A stretch of 64,000 nucleotides of DNA from Caballeronia zhejiangensis. Its GTDB lineage: Bacteria > Pseudomonadota > Gammaproteobacteria > Burkholderiales > Burkholderiaceae. This document shows, in pieces, positions 51,230-57,999 of the stretch (the first letter of the stretch is position 1; every line of letters starts with the position of its first letter). The stretch is taken from positions 35,710 to 99,709 of the forward strand of contig NZ_JFHD01000025.1 in the NCBI RefSeq assembly GCF_000698575.1. Direction: 5' to 3'. Under the pieces are notes generated by a model, which was not told the DNA's origin, searched no databases, and was given only the letters and a program-made list of their open reading frames with translations. The position numbers were made by a program, and so were the translations under genes.

Positions 51230-51712
51230 TCAGGCAGTCAACTGAGCGCGTAAGGCTTTCAGCAAGCCTTCACATGCGTCCTCGCATTGGTCGAGCACTT
51301 TTTCGAAGCCCTCTTCGCCACCGAAATAGGGATCGACCACCACGCGGCTGTCGTCGCGCGTCGCGAACTCCATCAGCAGGCGAATCTTGTCGCGGTGCTC
51401 GGACGGGCAGACTTCCGCCAAGGCGGCGGCGTTGGCGTCGTCCATGACGATGAACAGATCGAAGCGCGCGAAATCGGCCGCGGCGACCTGACGGCCGCGC
51501 AACTTCGACAGATCGTAGCCGCGCTTCTTCGCTGCCTTTTGCGCGCGTTCGTCCGGTGGCTCGCCGATGTGCCAGTCGCCGGTGCCCGCCGAATCGATCA
51601 CGATGCGCTCAGCCAGTTTCGCGCGCTCGACGAGGTCGCGCATCACCGCTTCCGCGCTGGGCGAGCGGCAGATATTGCCGAGACAGACGAAGCAGACCGC
51701 GATCGAGTTCAT
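51230..51712 (-). CDS. low-molecular-weight protein-tyrosine phosphatase
   Basis: The 160-residue product has the P-loop C10-LGNIC-R16-S and general acid D127 in VDPYFGG. The family dephosphorylates phosphotyrosine; in bacteria it is often paired with a BY-kinase for exopolysaccharide, but no kinase or capsule gene is adjacent. It sits directly upstream of the iscR promoter, an arrangement I recall from Burkholderiaceae. A link to Fe-S control is unproven. Confidence 0.93.
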   Translation of the reverse strand: MNSIAVCFVCLGNICRSPSAEAVMRDLVERAKLAERIVIDSAGTGDWHIGEPPDERAQKAAKKRGYDLSKLRGRQVAAADFARFDLFIVMDDANAAALAEVCPSEHRDKIRLLMEFATRDDSRVVVDPYFGGEEGFEKVLDQCEDACEGLLKALRAQLTA

Positions 51713-51833
51713 CTAAAGCGGGGAAAAGTCGTGATGTCCGGCGTCGATAGAAACAGCACCGGAATGCGTCCCGAATTATACAAAGGGGCACAAATTCTCG
51801 CCCACACGGCTCATTCCATCTTGCGCAACGCTT

Positions 51834-53054
51834 TCATCGCTCGTCCCGATGGATGTCATGCGTGATGAAGCGCGACTCGCCGTTGGGCATGTCGAGCCAG
51901 TCGCGATGCGCAAGCGTGCGGCGCATATCGGAGAGACCGCTTTCCCAGTGTTCGCGCATTGTCGAAAAGCCGAACTGGTAGTCCTTGAAATGCCCCTCGT
52001 ACTCTTTTTGCCGGTATATCAGGTGGATGATGTTGTAACGCTTCGAACATGCCAGTTCGGCGGCGAGCCTGCACCATTCGTCGCCCTCGCGGACGTCTTC
52101 GGGCACGAGATCGAGAACGTGCTGCAACACGTTACGGTAGCGCTGCGCGCGCTGCATCTGATCCGTGACGAGACGCGTGCGGCTCGAATACTGCACGTCC
52201 TTCACGCGCCCCATCACGTCGACGATGCTGTCGGGCACCGGCCCGCGCGCGCTCCACAGATCGACCTGGAAGGCGAGCGTGTCGCGGCGCGGCGTCGCCT
52301 GCGCGATTTCGTAGAGCGGCGTGTTCGACATGAGACCGCCGTCCCAATAGAACTGGCCGTCGATCTCGACTGCGGCGAAGCCCGGCGGCAAGGCGCCCGA
52401 GGCAATGAAATGCTCGGCGCGCAAGCGGATCTGCGTGTTGTCGAAATACGCGAAGTTGCCGGTCGCGACGTTCACCGCGCCTACCGACACGCGCGTTTCG
52501 CCGGAATTGATGCGGTCGAAATCGCAAAGCCGCTCGAGCGTGGCCTTGAGCGGCGTGGTGTCGTAATAGCTCGCGGTCTGCGGCGAGCTCGACGCGATCG
52601 GCGACGGCGGCGGAAAGCGCGGGATGAAAAATCCCTTCTGCCCTTCGACGATCGCACCGAAAGCCTGCATCGCGGTGAACGCCTTGCGAATTTCGTCGGC
52701 GGAATCGAATAGCGCGCGCTCGAGGAACGCGGGCAACGGGAAACCGAACGCGGGCCGGCAGATCGTCTCCCAGAATTCAAGCAGACGCGTCACGCGATGC
52801 TCGGGCGCGTTGCCCGCGATGATCGCCGTGTTAAGCGCGCCGATCGAGATGCCGGCGATCCAGTTCGGATGGATGTCCGCCTCGTGCAACCCTTGATAGA
52901 CGCCCGCCTGATAGGCGCCGAGCGCGCCCCCGCCCTGGAGCATGAGCGCGATCGTCTCGTAGGGCGGCAGGTGCACGCGGGTTTGCTGCCCGGCGGACGC
53001 CCGAGTCCGCGCGCCTTCCCGTCCTATGACTTCTTCGTTCTCGATTTCCGACAT
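51834..53054 (-). CDS. patatin-like phospholipase with DUF3734 tail
   Basis: This 406-residue protein without a signal peptide has the oxyanion loop GGGALGAYQAG (41-51), nucleophile S70 in GISIG, and the aspartate in FYWDGGLMSN. The C-terminal ~130 residues (SRTRLVTDQMQRAQRYR, IIHLIYRQKEYEGHFKDYQFG) match DUF3734. The substrate is unknown. It is 14 nt downstream of a 3-hydroxybutyrate dehydrogenase gene, which suggests an operon and a link to polyhydroxybutyrate or acyl-ester turnover (inference). Confidence 0.88.
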   Translation of the reverse strand: MSEIENEEVIGREGARTRASAGQQTRVHLPPYETIALMLQGGGALGAYQAGVYQGLHEADIHPNWIAGISIGALNTAIIAGNAPEHRVTRLLEFWETICRPAFGFPLPAFLERALFDSADEIRKAFTAMQAFGAIVEGQKGFFIPRFPPPSPIASSSPQTASYYDTTPLKATLERLCDFDRINSGETRVSVGAVNVATGNFAYFDNTQIRLRAEHFIASGALPPGFAAVEIDGQFYWDGGLMSNTPLYEIAQATPRRDTLAFQVDLWSARGPVPDSIVDVMGRVKDVQYSSRTRLVTDQMQRAQRYRNVLQHVLDLVPEDVREGDEWCRLAAELACSKRYNIIHLIYRQKEYEGHFKDYQFGFSTMREHWESGLSDMRRTLAHRDWLDMPNGESRFITHDIHRDER

Positions 53055-53068
53055 CCCGCGCGTTCTCC

Positions 53069-53863
53069 TTATTGCATGAACCAGCCGTGACTCACGACGA
53101 ACGATTGCCCCGTCAGCGCCGCCGTTTCGAACGCGGAAAGGAAGAGCACGGTCTGAGCGACGTCCTCGACGGTCGTGAATACGCCATCGACCGTACCACC
53201 GAGCATCACGCGCCTGACGACTTCTTCCTCGCTGATTTTCAACTCCTTGGCCTGCTCGGGAATTTGCTTGTCGACGAGCGGCGTACGCACGAAGCCCGGA
53301 CAGACGACGTGCGAGCGCACGTTGTGCTTCGCGCCTTCCTTCGCCAGCACGCGCGCGAGGCCGAGCAGTCCGTGTTTCGCGGTCACATAGGCGGACTTCA
53401 GCGGCGACGCCTCGTGCGAATGCACCGAACCCATATAGATCACTACCCCGCCGCGATCGTCCTTGTACATATGCTTGAGCGCGGCTTTGGTGGTGAGAAA
53501 CGCGCCGTCGACGTGGATCGCCATCATCTTCTTCCAGTCGGCGTACGCGTAGTTTTCGATGGGATTGACGATCTGAATGCCCGCGTTCGACACGAGGATG
53601 TCCACAGAGCCCAGTTCCGCAGCGACGCGATCGATGCCCTGATTGACGGCGTCTTCGTTCGTCACGTCCATCGCGATGCCGATAGCCTTGCCGCCCTTGC
53701 CGCGGATCTCTTCGGCGACCGCGTCCGCGCCCGCCTGATTCAGATCGGCGATGGCGACCGCCGCGCCCGCGCCGGCGAGCGTGAACGCGATAGCCTTGCC
53801 GATACCGCTCGCCGCGCCCGTCACGATCGCGGCCTTGCCGTCGAGCTTACCGTTTGATGACAT
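53069..53863 (-). CDS. 3-hydroxybutyrate dehydrogenase
   Basis: This 264-residue SDR has TGAASGIG (15-22), NAG (93-95), S146, Y159 and K163. The extended segment SVHSHEASPLKSAYVTAKHG and the C-terminal CPGFVRTPLVDKQIPEQAKEL, with its conserved Gln/Lys/His residues, are specific to NAD-dependent (R)-3-hydroxybutyrate dehydrogenases. It oxidises 3-hydroxybutyrate from polyhydroxybutyrate breakdown to acetoacetate. Genes are named hbdH or bdhA in different species. Confidence 0.92.
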   Translation of the reverse strand: MSSNGKLDGKAAIVTGAASGIGKAIAFTLAGAGAAVAIADLNQAGADAVAEEIRGKGGKAIGIAMDVTNEDAVNQGIDRVAAELGSVDILVSNAGIQIVNPIENYAYADWKKMMAIHVDGAFLTTKAALKHMYKDDRGGVVIYMGSVHSHEASPLKSAYVTAKHGLLGLARVLAKEGAKHNVRSHVVCPGFVRTPLVDKQIPEQAKELKISEEEVVRRVMLGGTVDGVFTTVEDVAQTVLFLSAFETAALTGQSFVVSHGWFMQ

Positions 53864-54152
53864 GCGAACCTCCTATCCAGTGGGAAGACATCGGGTGTAT
53901 GACAACATCCGTCGGCACGGCTATCAAGCTGGCCGTTCGGCATAGGAAAAGTCGGGCGAAACTCAGAACGCTTAGGCCGTTCGGCCGACTGTTCATGAAA
54001 GTCCGGGAGCGGTTATTGTGCATGAAGGACGCAATGCGCCGCAGCACGCGCTGGGCGTCGTGAGTCATGCAGCGCACGGGGTCGGCTAGAATAGGCGCCC
54101 TTCCGCCGCACCTTTTCATTTTGCTTCTCGCGCCCGACGCGGGCCTCCTGTC

Positions 54153-54998
54153 ATGCTCAGTTACCGTCACGCCTTTCATGCGGGCAACCACGCCGATGTG
54201 CTGAAACACGCGATCGTCATTCAGATGCTTCGCTATCTCGGCCAGAAGGACAAATCGTATTGGTATGTCGACACGCACGCCGGCGCCGGAGTGTATTCGC
54301 TCACCGAAGGCTTCGCGACGAAGAACGCCGAGTTCGAGACGGGCATCGGCAAGCTTTGGGATCGCGGCGACCTGCCGGCGCTGCTCGCCGACTATGTCGA
54401 CGAAGTGAAGGCATTGAATCCCGATGGCGGTCTGCGTTTCTATCCCGGCTCGCCCTATCTGGCCTGGCGCACGATGCGCGAGCAGGATCGCATGCGGCTT
54501 TTCGAGTTGCACAGCACGGAAATCGACGTGCTGCGCCACAATTTCCGCGATGCCGGCCGGCGCGCGATGATCTACGAAGGCGACGGCTTCGACGGCATTA
54601 AGGCGATTCTTCCGCCGCCGCCGAGGCGTGCGCTCGTGCTGATCGATCCGTCGTACGAGGACAAGCGCGACTACGCCCGCACGATTACGTGCCTCGAAGA
54701 AAGTATCAAGCGCTTCTCGACCGGAACGTATGCGGTCTGGTACCCCATCGTCACGCGCCAGGAGTCGCAGCGTTTCGCCGATCAGCTGAAGGCCATCCAG
54801 CCGAACGGCTGGCTGCATGCGGCCCTCGCGGTGAGGAAACCGCCGACGGACGGCTTCGGGTTGTTCGGCAGCGGCATGTTCGTAATCAACCCGCCCTACA
54901 CGCTGGCGAAGGAACTGAAGGAATCACTGCCCTACCTCGTCGACGCGCTCGGCGAGGACGGCAACGCTTCGTTCAAGCTTGAACATCGCGCCGACTGA
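54153..54998 (+). CDS. rlmJ: 23S rRNA (adenine-2030-N6)-methyltransferase RlmJ
   Basis: The 281-residue protein begins LSYRHAFHAGNHADVLKH, the RlmJ signature, and has a catalytic D165-P-S-Y168 motif in place of the usual DPPY, followed by the late INPPYTL. It makes m6A2030 in 23S rRNA. A TAGAAT at 54087-54092 may be the -10. It is a single gene, divergent from the 3-hydroxybutyrate dehydrogenase. Confidence 0.94.
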   Translation: MLSYRHAFHAGNHADVLKHAIVIQMLRYLGQKDKSYWYVDTHAGAGVYSLTEGFATKNAEFETGIGKLWDRGDLPALLADYVDEVKALNPDGGLRFYPGSPYLAWRTMREQDRMRLFELHSTEIDVLRHNFRDAGRRAMIYEGDGFDGIKAILPPPPRRALVLIDPSYEDKRDYARTITCLEESIKRFSTGTYAVWYPIVTRQESQRFADQLKAIQPNGWLHAALAVRKPPTDGFGLFGSGMFVINPPYTLAKELKESLPYLVDALGEDGNASFKLEHRAD

Positions 54999-55012
54999 GC
55001 ACGGTTTCGGGG

Positions 55013-55384
55013 TCAGGGATGAGGCGCGCGCGGAGTTCTGGGGCGCACGCCGCCGCCAGGCTGAACGGGCACCGTGTTCTGTCCGCTTGAATATTCGACG
55101 TATGGTGAAACGACGATGGGCGGTTGAGCCTCCTGCGGGATGCCGGGCAATGTCGCCATCGGCACCATGCCCGGGCCGCCGAGCGGGCCGCTCTGGAGCA
55201 CCGTGCCGCTCACGCCGCTGTGGATACCGGTTTGCGTATCGAGTACGAGCGGTTCGCCGCCCGGCTTGGCGAGCGCCGGTTGCGAGCCGGGCAAGACTGC
55301 GGCGAGCGCGATGCAAACCTGCGTGACTTTCGTGATTCGATGGCGGAACCCGATATTCGTCGTGTCATTGATATGGCCTGGCAT
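55013..55384 (-). CDS. small exported protein, unknown
   Basis: The 123-residue product has a hydrophobic segment at ~20-38 (VTQVCIALAAVLPGSQPALA) that looks like a signal peptide. The mature part is rich in Gly/Pro/Val with repeated short turns and a basic Pro-rich end. I recognise no family. It lies 14 nt past the convergent rlmJ. Confidence 0.6.
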   Translation of the reverse strand: MPGHINDTTNIGFRHRITKVTQVCIALAAVLPGSQPALAKPGGEPLVLDTQTGIHSGVSGTVLQSGPLGGPGMVPMATLPGIPQEAQPPIVVSPYVEYSSGQNTVPVQPGGGVRPRTPRAPHP

Positions 55385-55416
55385 CGCGCGCTCTTTTGTG
55401 TAGACGAAACCGCTTT

Positions 55417-55437
55417 ACCTTACCCCGGTGGCAAGCT
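55417..55437 (+). promoter_or_regulatory. CueR-like dyad upstream of DUF305 gene
   Basis: ACCTTAC-n6-GGCAAGCT has the same length and half-sites as the cueR/copZ dyad (ACCTTCC-n6-GGCAAGGT), differing at two of the 15 outer bases. A TTTAGG lies immediately after as a possible -10, as in copA-type promoters. It is 60 bp upstream of the DUF305 start. Confidence 0.55.
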
Positions 55438-55497
55438 TTAGGCTAGGTGGTTCGACACATAAGCAGCCTTGCAACCGCCCCTTCCACAGGAGATACG

Positions 55498-55896
55498 ATG
55501 AAATCAACAAGAATCGCACTTGCCATCTTCACCATCCTCTGCAGCGCAAGCGTGAATGCCCAGACCGCCGCGCCGGCGAGCGATGCAATGCCAGGCATGA
55601 ATATGGAACAGCACGAGCCGAAGCCGACGGACGTCTCGTCCACCGCCGCGTTCCAGGCCGCCGATCAGAAAATGATGTCGGGCATGTCGAGCATCGAGTA
55701 CACGGGGGACGCCGACCGGGATTTCGTCGCGCACATGATTCCGCATCATCAGGGCGCGGTGGAAATGGCGAAGGTCGAACTGAAGTACGGCAAGGACGCC
55801 AAGCTGCGCAAGCTGGCGAAGGACATCATCGCCGCGCAGAACAAGGAAATCGCATTCATGAAACAGTGGCTGGAGCAGCATCCGCACAAGCAGTAA
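55498..55896 (+). CDS. exported DUF305 protein, probably copper-related
   Basis: The ATG at 55498 has CAGGAGA upstream; the 132-residue product has a signal peptide (IALAIFTILCSASVNA). The DUF305 core DRDFVAHMIPHHQGAVEMAK has the two histidines of the HMIPHH motif, and the region before it is Met-rich (MPGMNM, MMSGMSS), typical of periplasmic copper binding. The upstream CueR-like dyad and nearby cueR-copZ support a copper role (inference). Confidence 0.87.
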   Translation: MKSTRIALAIFTILCSASVNAQTAAPASDAMPGMNMEQHEPKPTDVSSTAAFQAADQKMMSGMSSIEYTGDADRDFVAHMIPHHQGAVEMAKVELKYGKDAKLRKLAKDIIAAQNKEIAFMKQWLEQHPHKQ

Positions 55897-55921
55897 AACG
55901 CTCCGCTCACGTGACGAGCAA

Positions 55922-55957
55922 AAAGCAAAAGCCCAGCAATTGCGGGGCTTTTGCTTT
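55922..55957. terminator. bidirectional terminator, DUF305 / DUF3563
   Basis: A 13-bp perfect stem (AAAGCAAAAGCCC at 55922-55934, complement at 55945-55957) closes a 10-nt loop between the convergent genes. Confidence 0.85.
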
Positions 55958-55992
55958 CACATCGGGCGTGTTCGACGCCAGGAACGAAACGC

Positions 55993-56139
55993 TTAAGCGT
56001 TGTAGCCGTTCGTTTCCAGCGAGCGGATGCGCTGTTCAAGCTGGACGATGTCCGTCGATTGCGCAAGATAGGCTTCGCGGCGGCGCTGCTCGGCGGCTTC
56101 AAACCAGATGCTCAGTTTTTCGATGAGGAATGCAAACAT
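55993..56139 (-). CDS. 48-residue DUF3563 protein
   Basis: This short gene has an ATG at 56139 with GGAGAA upstream and TAA at 55993-55995. The product starts MFAFLIEKLSIWFEAAEQRRREA, ends RIRSLETNGYNA, and matches DUF3563, a family I know mainly from Burkholderiaceae. It is an amphipathic, possibly membrane-associated helical peptide of unknown role. Confidence 0.85.
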   Translation of the reverse strand: MFAFLIEKLSIWFEAAEQRRREAYLAQSTDIVQLEQRIRSLETNGYNA

Positions 56140-56183
56140 GGTGTTCTCCAAGGTCTTCGAAAGATCCCTGGCGGTTCGGGTCA

Positions 56184-56217
56184 GGGATTACCCGCGTTAG
56201 GGAATACCCGGATTATA
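56184..56217 (-). promoter_or_regulatory. promoter of DUF3563 with direct repeats
   Basis: The minus strand has TATAAT at 56217-56212 without a good -35. Just downstream lie two direct repeats, GGGATTACCC (56184-56193) and GGGAATACCC (56200-56209), 16 bp apart. Their overlap with the expected start point suggests a repressor site or a positively regulated promoter. Confidence 0.4.
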
Positions 56218-56373
56218 GGGGAGAACGTCCGTGCCGGGGTAGTGAAATGCTTGAATAGTGTGCATTCGGATTCGGAATGGTGCAGGCCGCATTCTTGCTT
56301 AAACCACTGATTTCTCGTATCAATTCGCTCTTTGTCAACAATCTGGTCGTTGCACATGCACCCATTTAGGGCA

Positions 56374-56760
56374 TTACTGCGCCAGCTTGTCCAAGATCGG
56401 GCAATCCGGCCGCGCGTCGCCGTGACAATGATTAGCCAGATGCGACAGCGTGTCGCGCATCTCGGTTAATTCGGCGATCCGCCGGTCAAGTTCCGCAACG
56501 TGTTCCAGCGCAATCGACTTCACCTCCGCGCTCGCCCGCGACCGGTCCTGCCACAAGGCGAGCAGCTTGCGGATATCGTCGACGAGAAAACCGAGCCGGC
56601 GTGCCTGCCGCACGAAACGCAGCGCGTGGACCTCGTGATCGCCATACACGCGATATCCCGATGACGTCCGTCCGACCGGATTGAGCAATCCGACGCTCTC
56701 GTAGTAGCGGATCATTTTCGCGGTCACGCCCGAGGCGCGGGCCGCTTCGCCGATATTCAT
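56374..56760 (-). CDS. cueR: CueR-type MerR-family copper regulator
   Basis: The 128-residue MerR protein has the N-terminal winged HTH (MNIGEAARASGVTAKMIRYYE), a long dimer helix, S77, and metal ligands C112 and C120 at exactly the CueR positions (HCHGDARPDC). S77 and the cysteine spacing indicate Cu(I)/Ag(I)/Au(I) sensing rather than Zn or Hg. It is divergent from copZ across a dyad promoter. Confidence 0.92.
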   Translation of the reverse strand: MNIGEAARASGVTAKMIRYYESVGLLNPVGRTSSGYRVYGDHEVHALRFVRQARRLGFLVDDIRKLLALWQDRSRASAEVKSIALEHVAELDRRIAELTEMRDTLSHLANHCHGDARPDCPILDKLAQ

Positions 56761-56789
56761 CGTCTGCTCCTGAAAAATGTCATTCCGAC

Positions 56790-56820
56790 TCTACACCTTC
56801 CCATGATGGCAAGGTATACG
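56790..56820 (+). promoter_or_regulatory. CueR-controlled copZ promoter
   Basis: TCTACA (56790-56795) and TATACG (56815-56820) are 19 bp apart, the long spacer typical of MerR-activated promoters. The spacer carries the dyad ACCTTCC-n6-GGCAAGGT (56795-56815), which matches the known CueR site pattern. Confidence 0.8.
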
Positions 56821-56857
56821 ATGTCGTTGATCCGGACTTTTTCAAGGGGAAACAGCA

Positions 56858-57064
56858 ATGACCGAATTCGAAGTTCAGGGCATGAGTTGCCAGCACTGCG
56901 TCGCCGCTGTGACGCGCTCGATTCAGGAAATCGATCCGCAAGCGCAAGTTCGCGTCGATCTGGAGCGAGGCAAGGTCGCCGTCGAATCCGCAAAATCGAA
57001 CGATGCGCTCAAGGAAGCCATCGACGAGGCCGGCTATACGGTCGTCGGCGTCGCTTCGGCATGA
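56858..57064 (+). CDS. copZ: copper chaperone CopZ (HMA domain)
   Basis: This 68-residue ferredoxin-fold HMA protein has the Cu(I) motif C11-Q-H-C14 in GMSCQHC. It delivers copper to a CopA ATPase or keeps it harmless. No copA is adjacent. Instead its stop overlaps the ATG of an RmlD-like gene. Confidence 0.93.
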   Translation: MTEFEVQGMSCQHCVAAVTRSIQEIDPQAQVRVDLERGKVAVESAKSNDALKEAIDEAGYTVVGVASA

Positions 57065-57999
57065 GGCAAAACGAGCGCTTTACCGTCGCGCTGATCGGGG
57101 CGTCGGGGTTGCTGGGCCGGGCGGTTGCCACGGAACTGGCGAGCGCGGCCAGCACGCAGACGTGGCGCGTCGTGCATACGGCTCACCGGCGCGCCGACGC
57201 CGCGAGCGTGAAGCTCGACCTGCTCGACCATGACGCGGTACGCGCGTTCGTGCGCGATCTCGCGCCGGATGCGATCGTGGTCGCGGCAGCGGAGCGGCGT
57301 CCGGACATCTGCGAAAACGATCCGGCGCTCGCGCGCGCGTTGAATGTCGAGGCGTTGAGCGTGATCGCCACCGAAGCGCGCGCGCTCGGCACATGGGTAT
57401 TGTCGATTTCGACCGACTACGTCTTCGACGGCGCGTCGCCGCCCTATTTGCCCGACGACGCGCCCGCGCCGCTCAACGCCTACGGCCAGAGCAAGCTCGA
57501 CGGCGAACGCGCGCTGCTCGCGAGCGATCCGATGTCCTGCGTGCTGCGTCTGCCGCTGCTTTACGGGCCGTTCACCGACTGGAGCGAATCTGCGGTGACG
57601 AGCCTCACGCCCGCGATCGTGAAATCGTCCGAGGCGGCCGGCGCGCCCGCCTCGATGGACGCCTGGGCGACGCGTTATCCGACATACACGCCCGATGTCG
57701 CCGTGGTGATTCGCGGCATGCTCGAACATCACGCGAAAGGCGCGACGATCTCCGGGATCGCGCAATGGTCCGGCGACGAGCCGATGACGAAGTTCGATAT
57801 CGCCGAACGCATCGCGCGAGCACTGAAAGTGGACGCGAAGCTCGTTGCGCAGCGCACGCCCGCGGACGCGACGCCGCGCCCGCGCGACTGTCATCTCGAT
57901 TCCGGCCGGCTGGAAGCGCTGGGCATCGGCCGGCGCACGCCGTTCGACATCGCGATCGGCAGACTGCTCGCGAAGTATCCGGACGTCTCATCTCAGTGA
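57061..57999 (+). CDS. RmlD-like sugar-nucleotide-binding SDR protein
   Basis: The ATG at 57061 overlaps the copZ stop (ATGA), so translation is coupled to copZ. The 312-residue extended SDR has GASGLLG at 13-19, the signature STDYVFDG, and a YGQSK catalytic pair (Y, K). It is closest in form to dTDP-4-dehydrorhamnose reductases and the regulatory subunit of SAM synthase. No other rhamnose genes are present. Its stop overlaps the convergent dnaE2 stop by 7 nt. Confidence 0.85.
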   Translation: MRQNERFTVALIGASGLLGRAVATELASAASTQTWRVVHTAHRRADAASVKLDLLDHDAVRAFVRDLAPDAIVVAAAERRPDICENDPALARALNVEALSVIATEARALGTWVLSISTDYVFDGASPPYLPDDAPAPLNAYGQSKLDGERALLASDPMSCVLRLPLLYGPFTDWSESAVTSLTPAIVKSSEAAGAPASMDAWATRYPTYTPDVAVVIRGMLEHHAKGATISGIAQWSGDEPMTKFDIAERIARALKVDAKLVAQRTPADATPRPRDCHLDSGRLEALGIGRRTPFDIAIGRLLAKYPDVSSQ

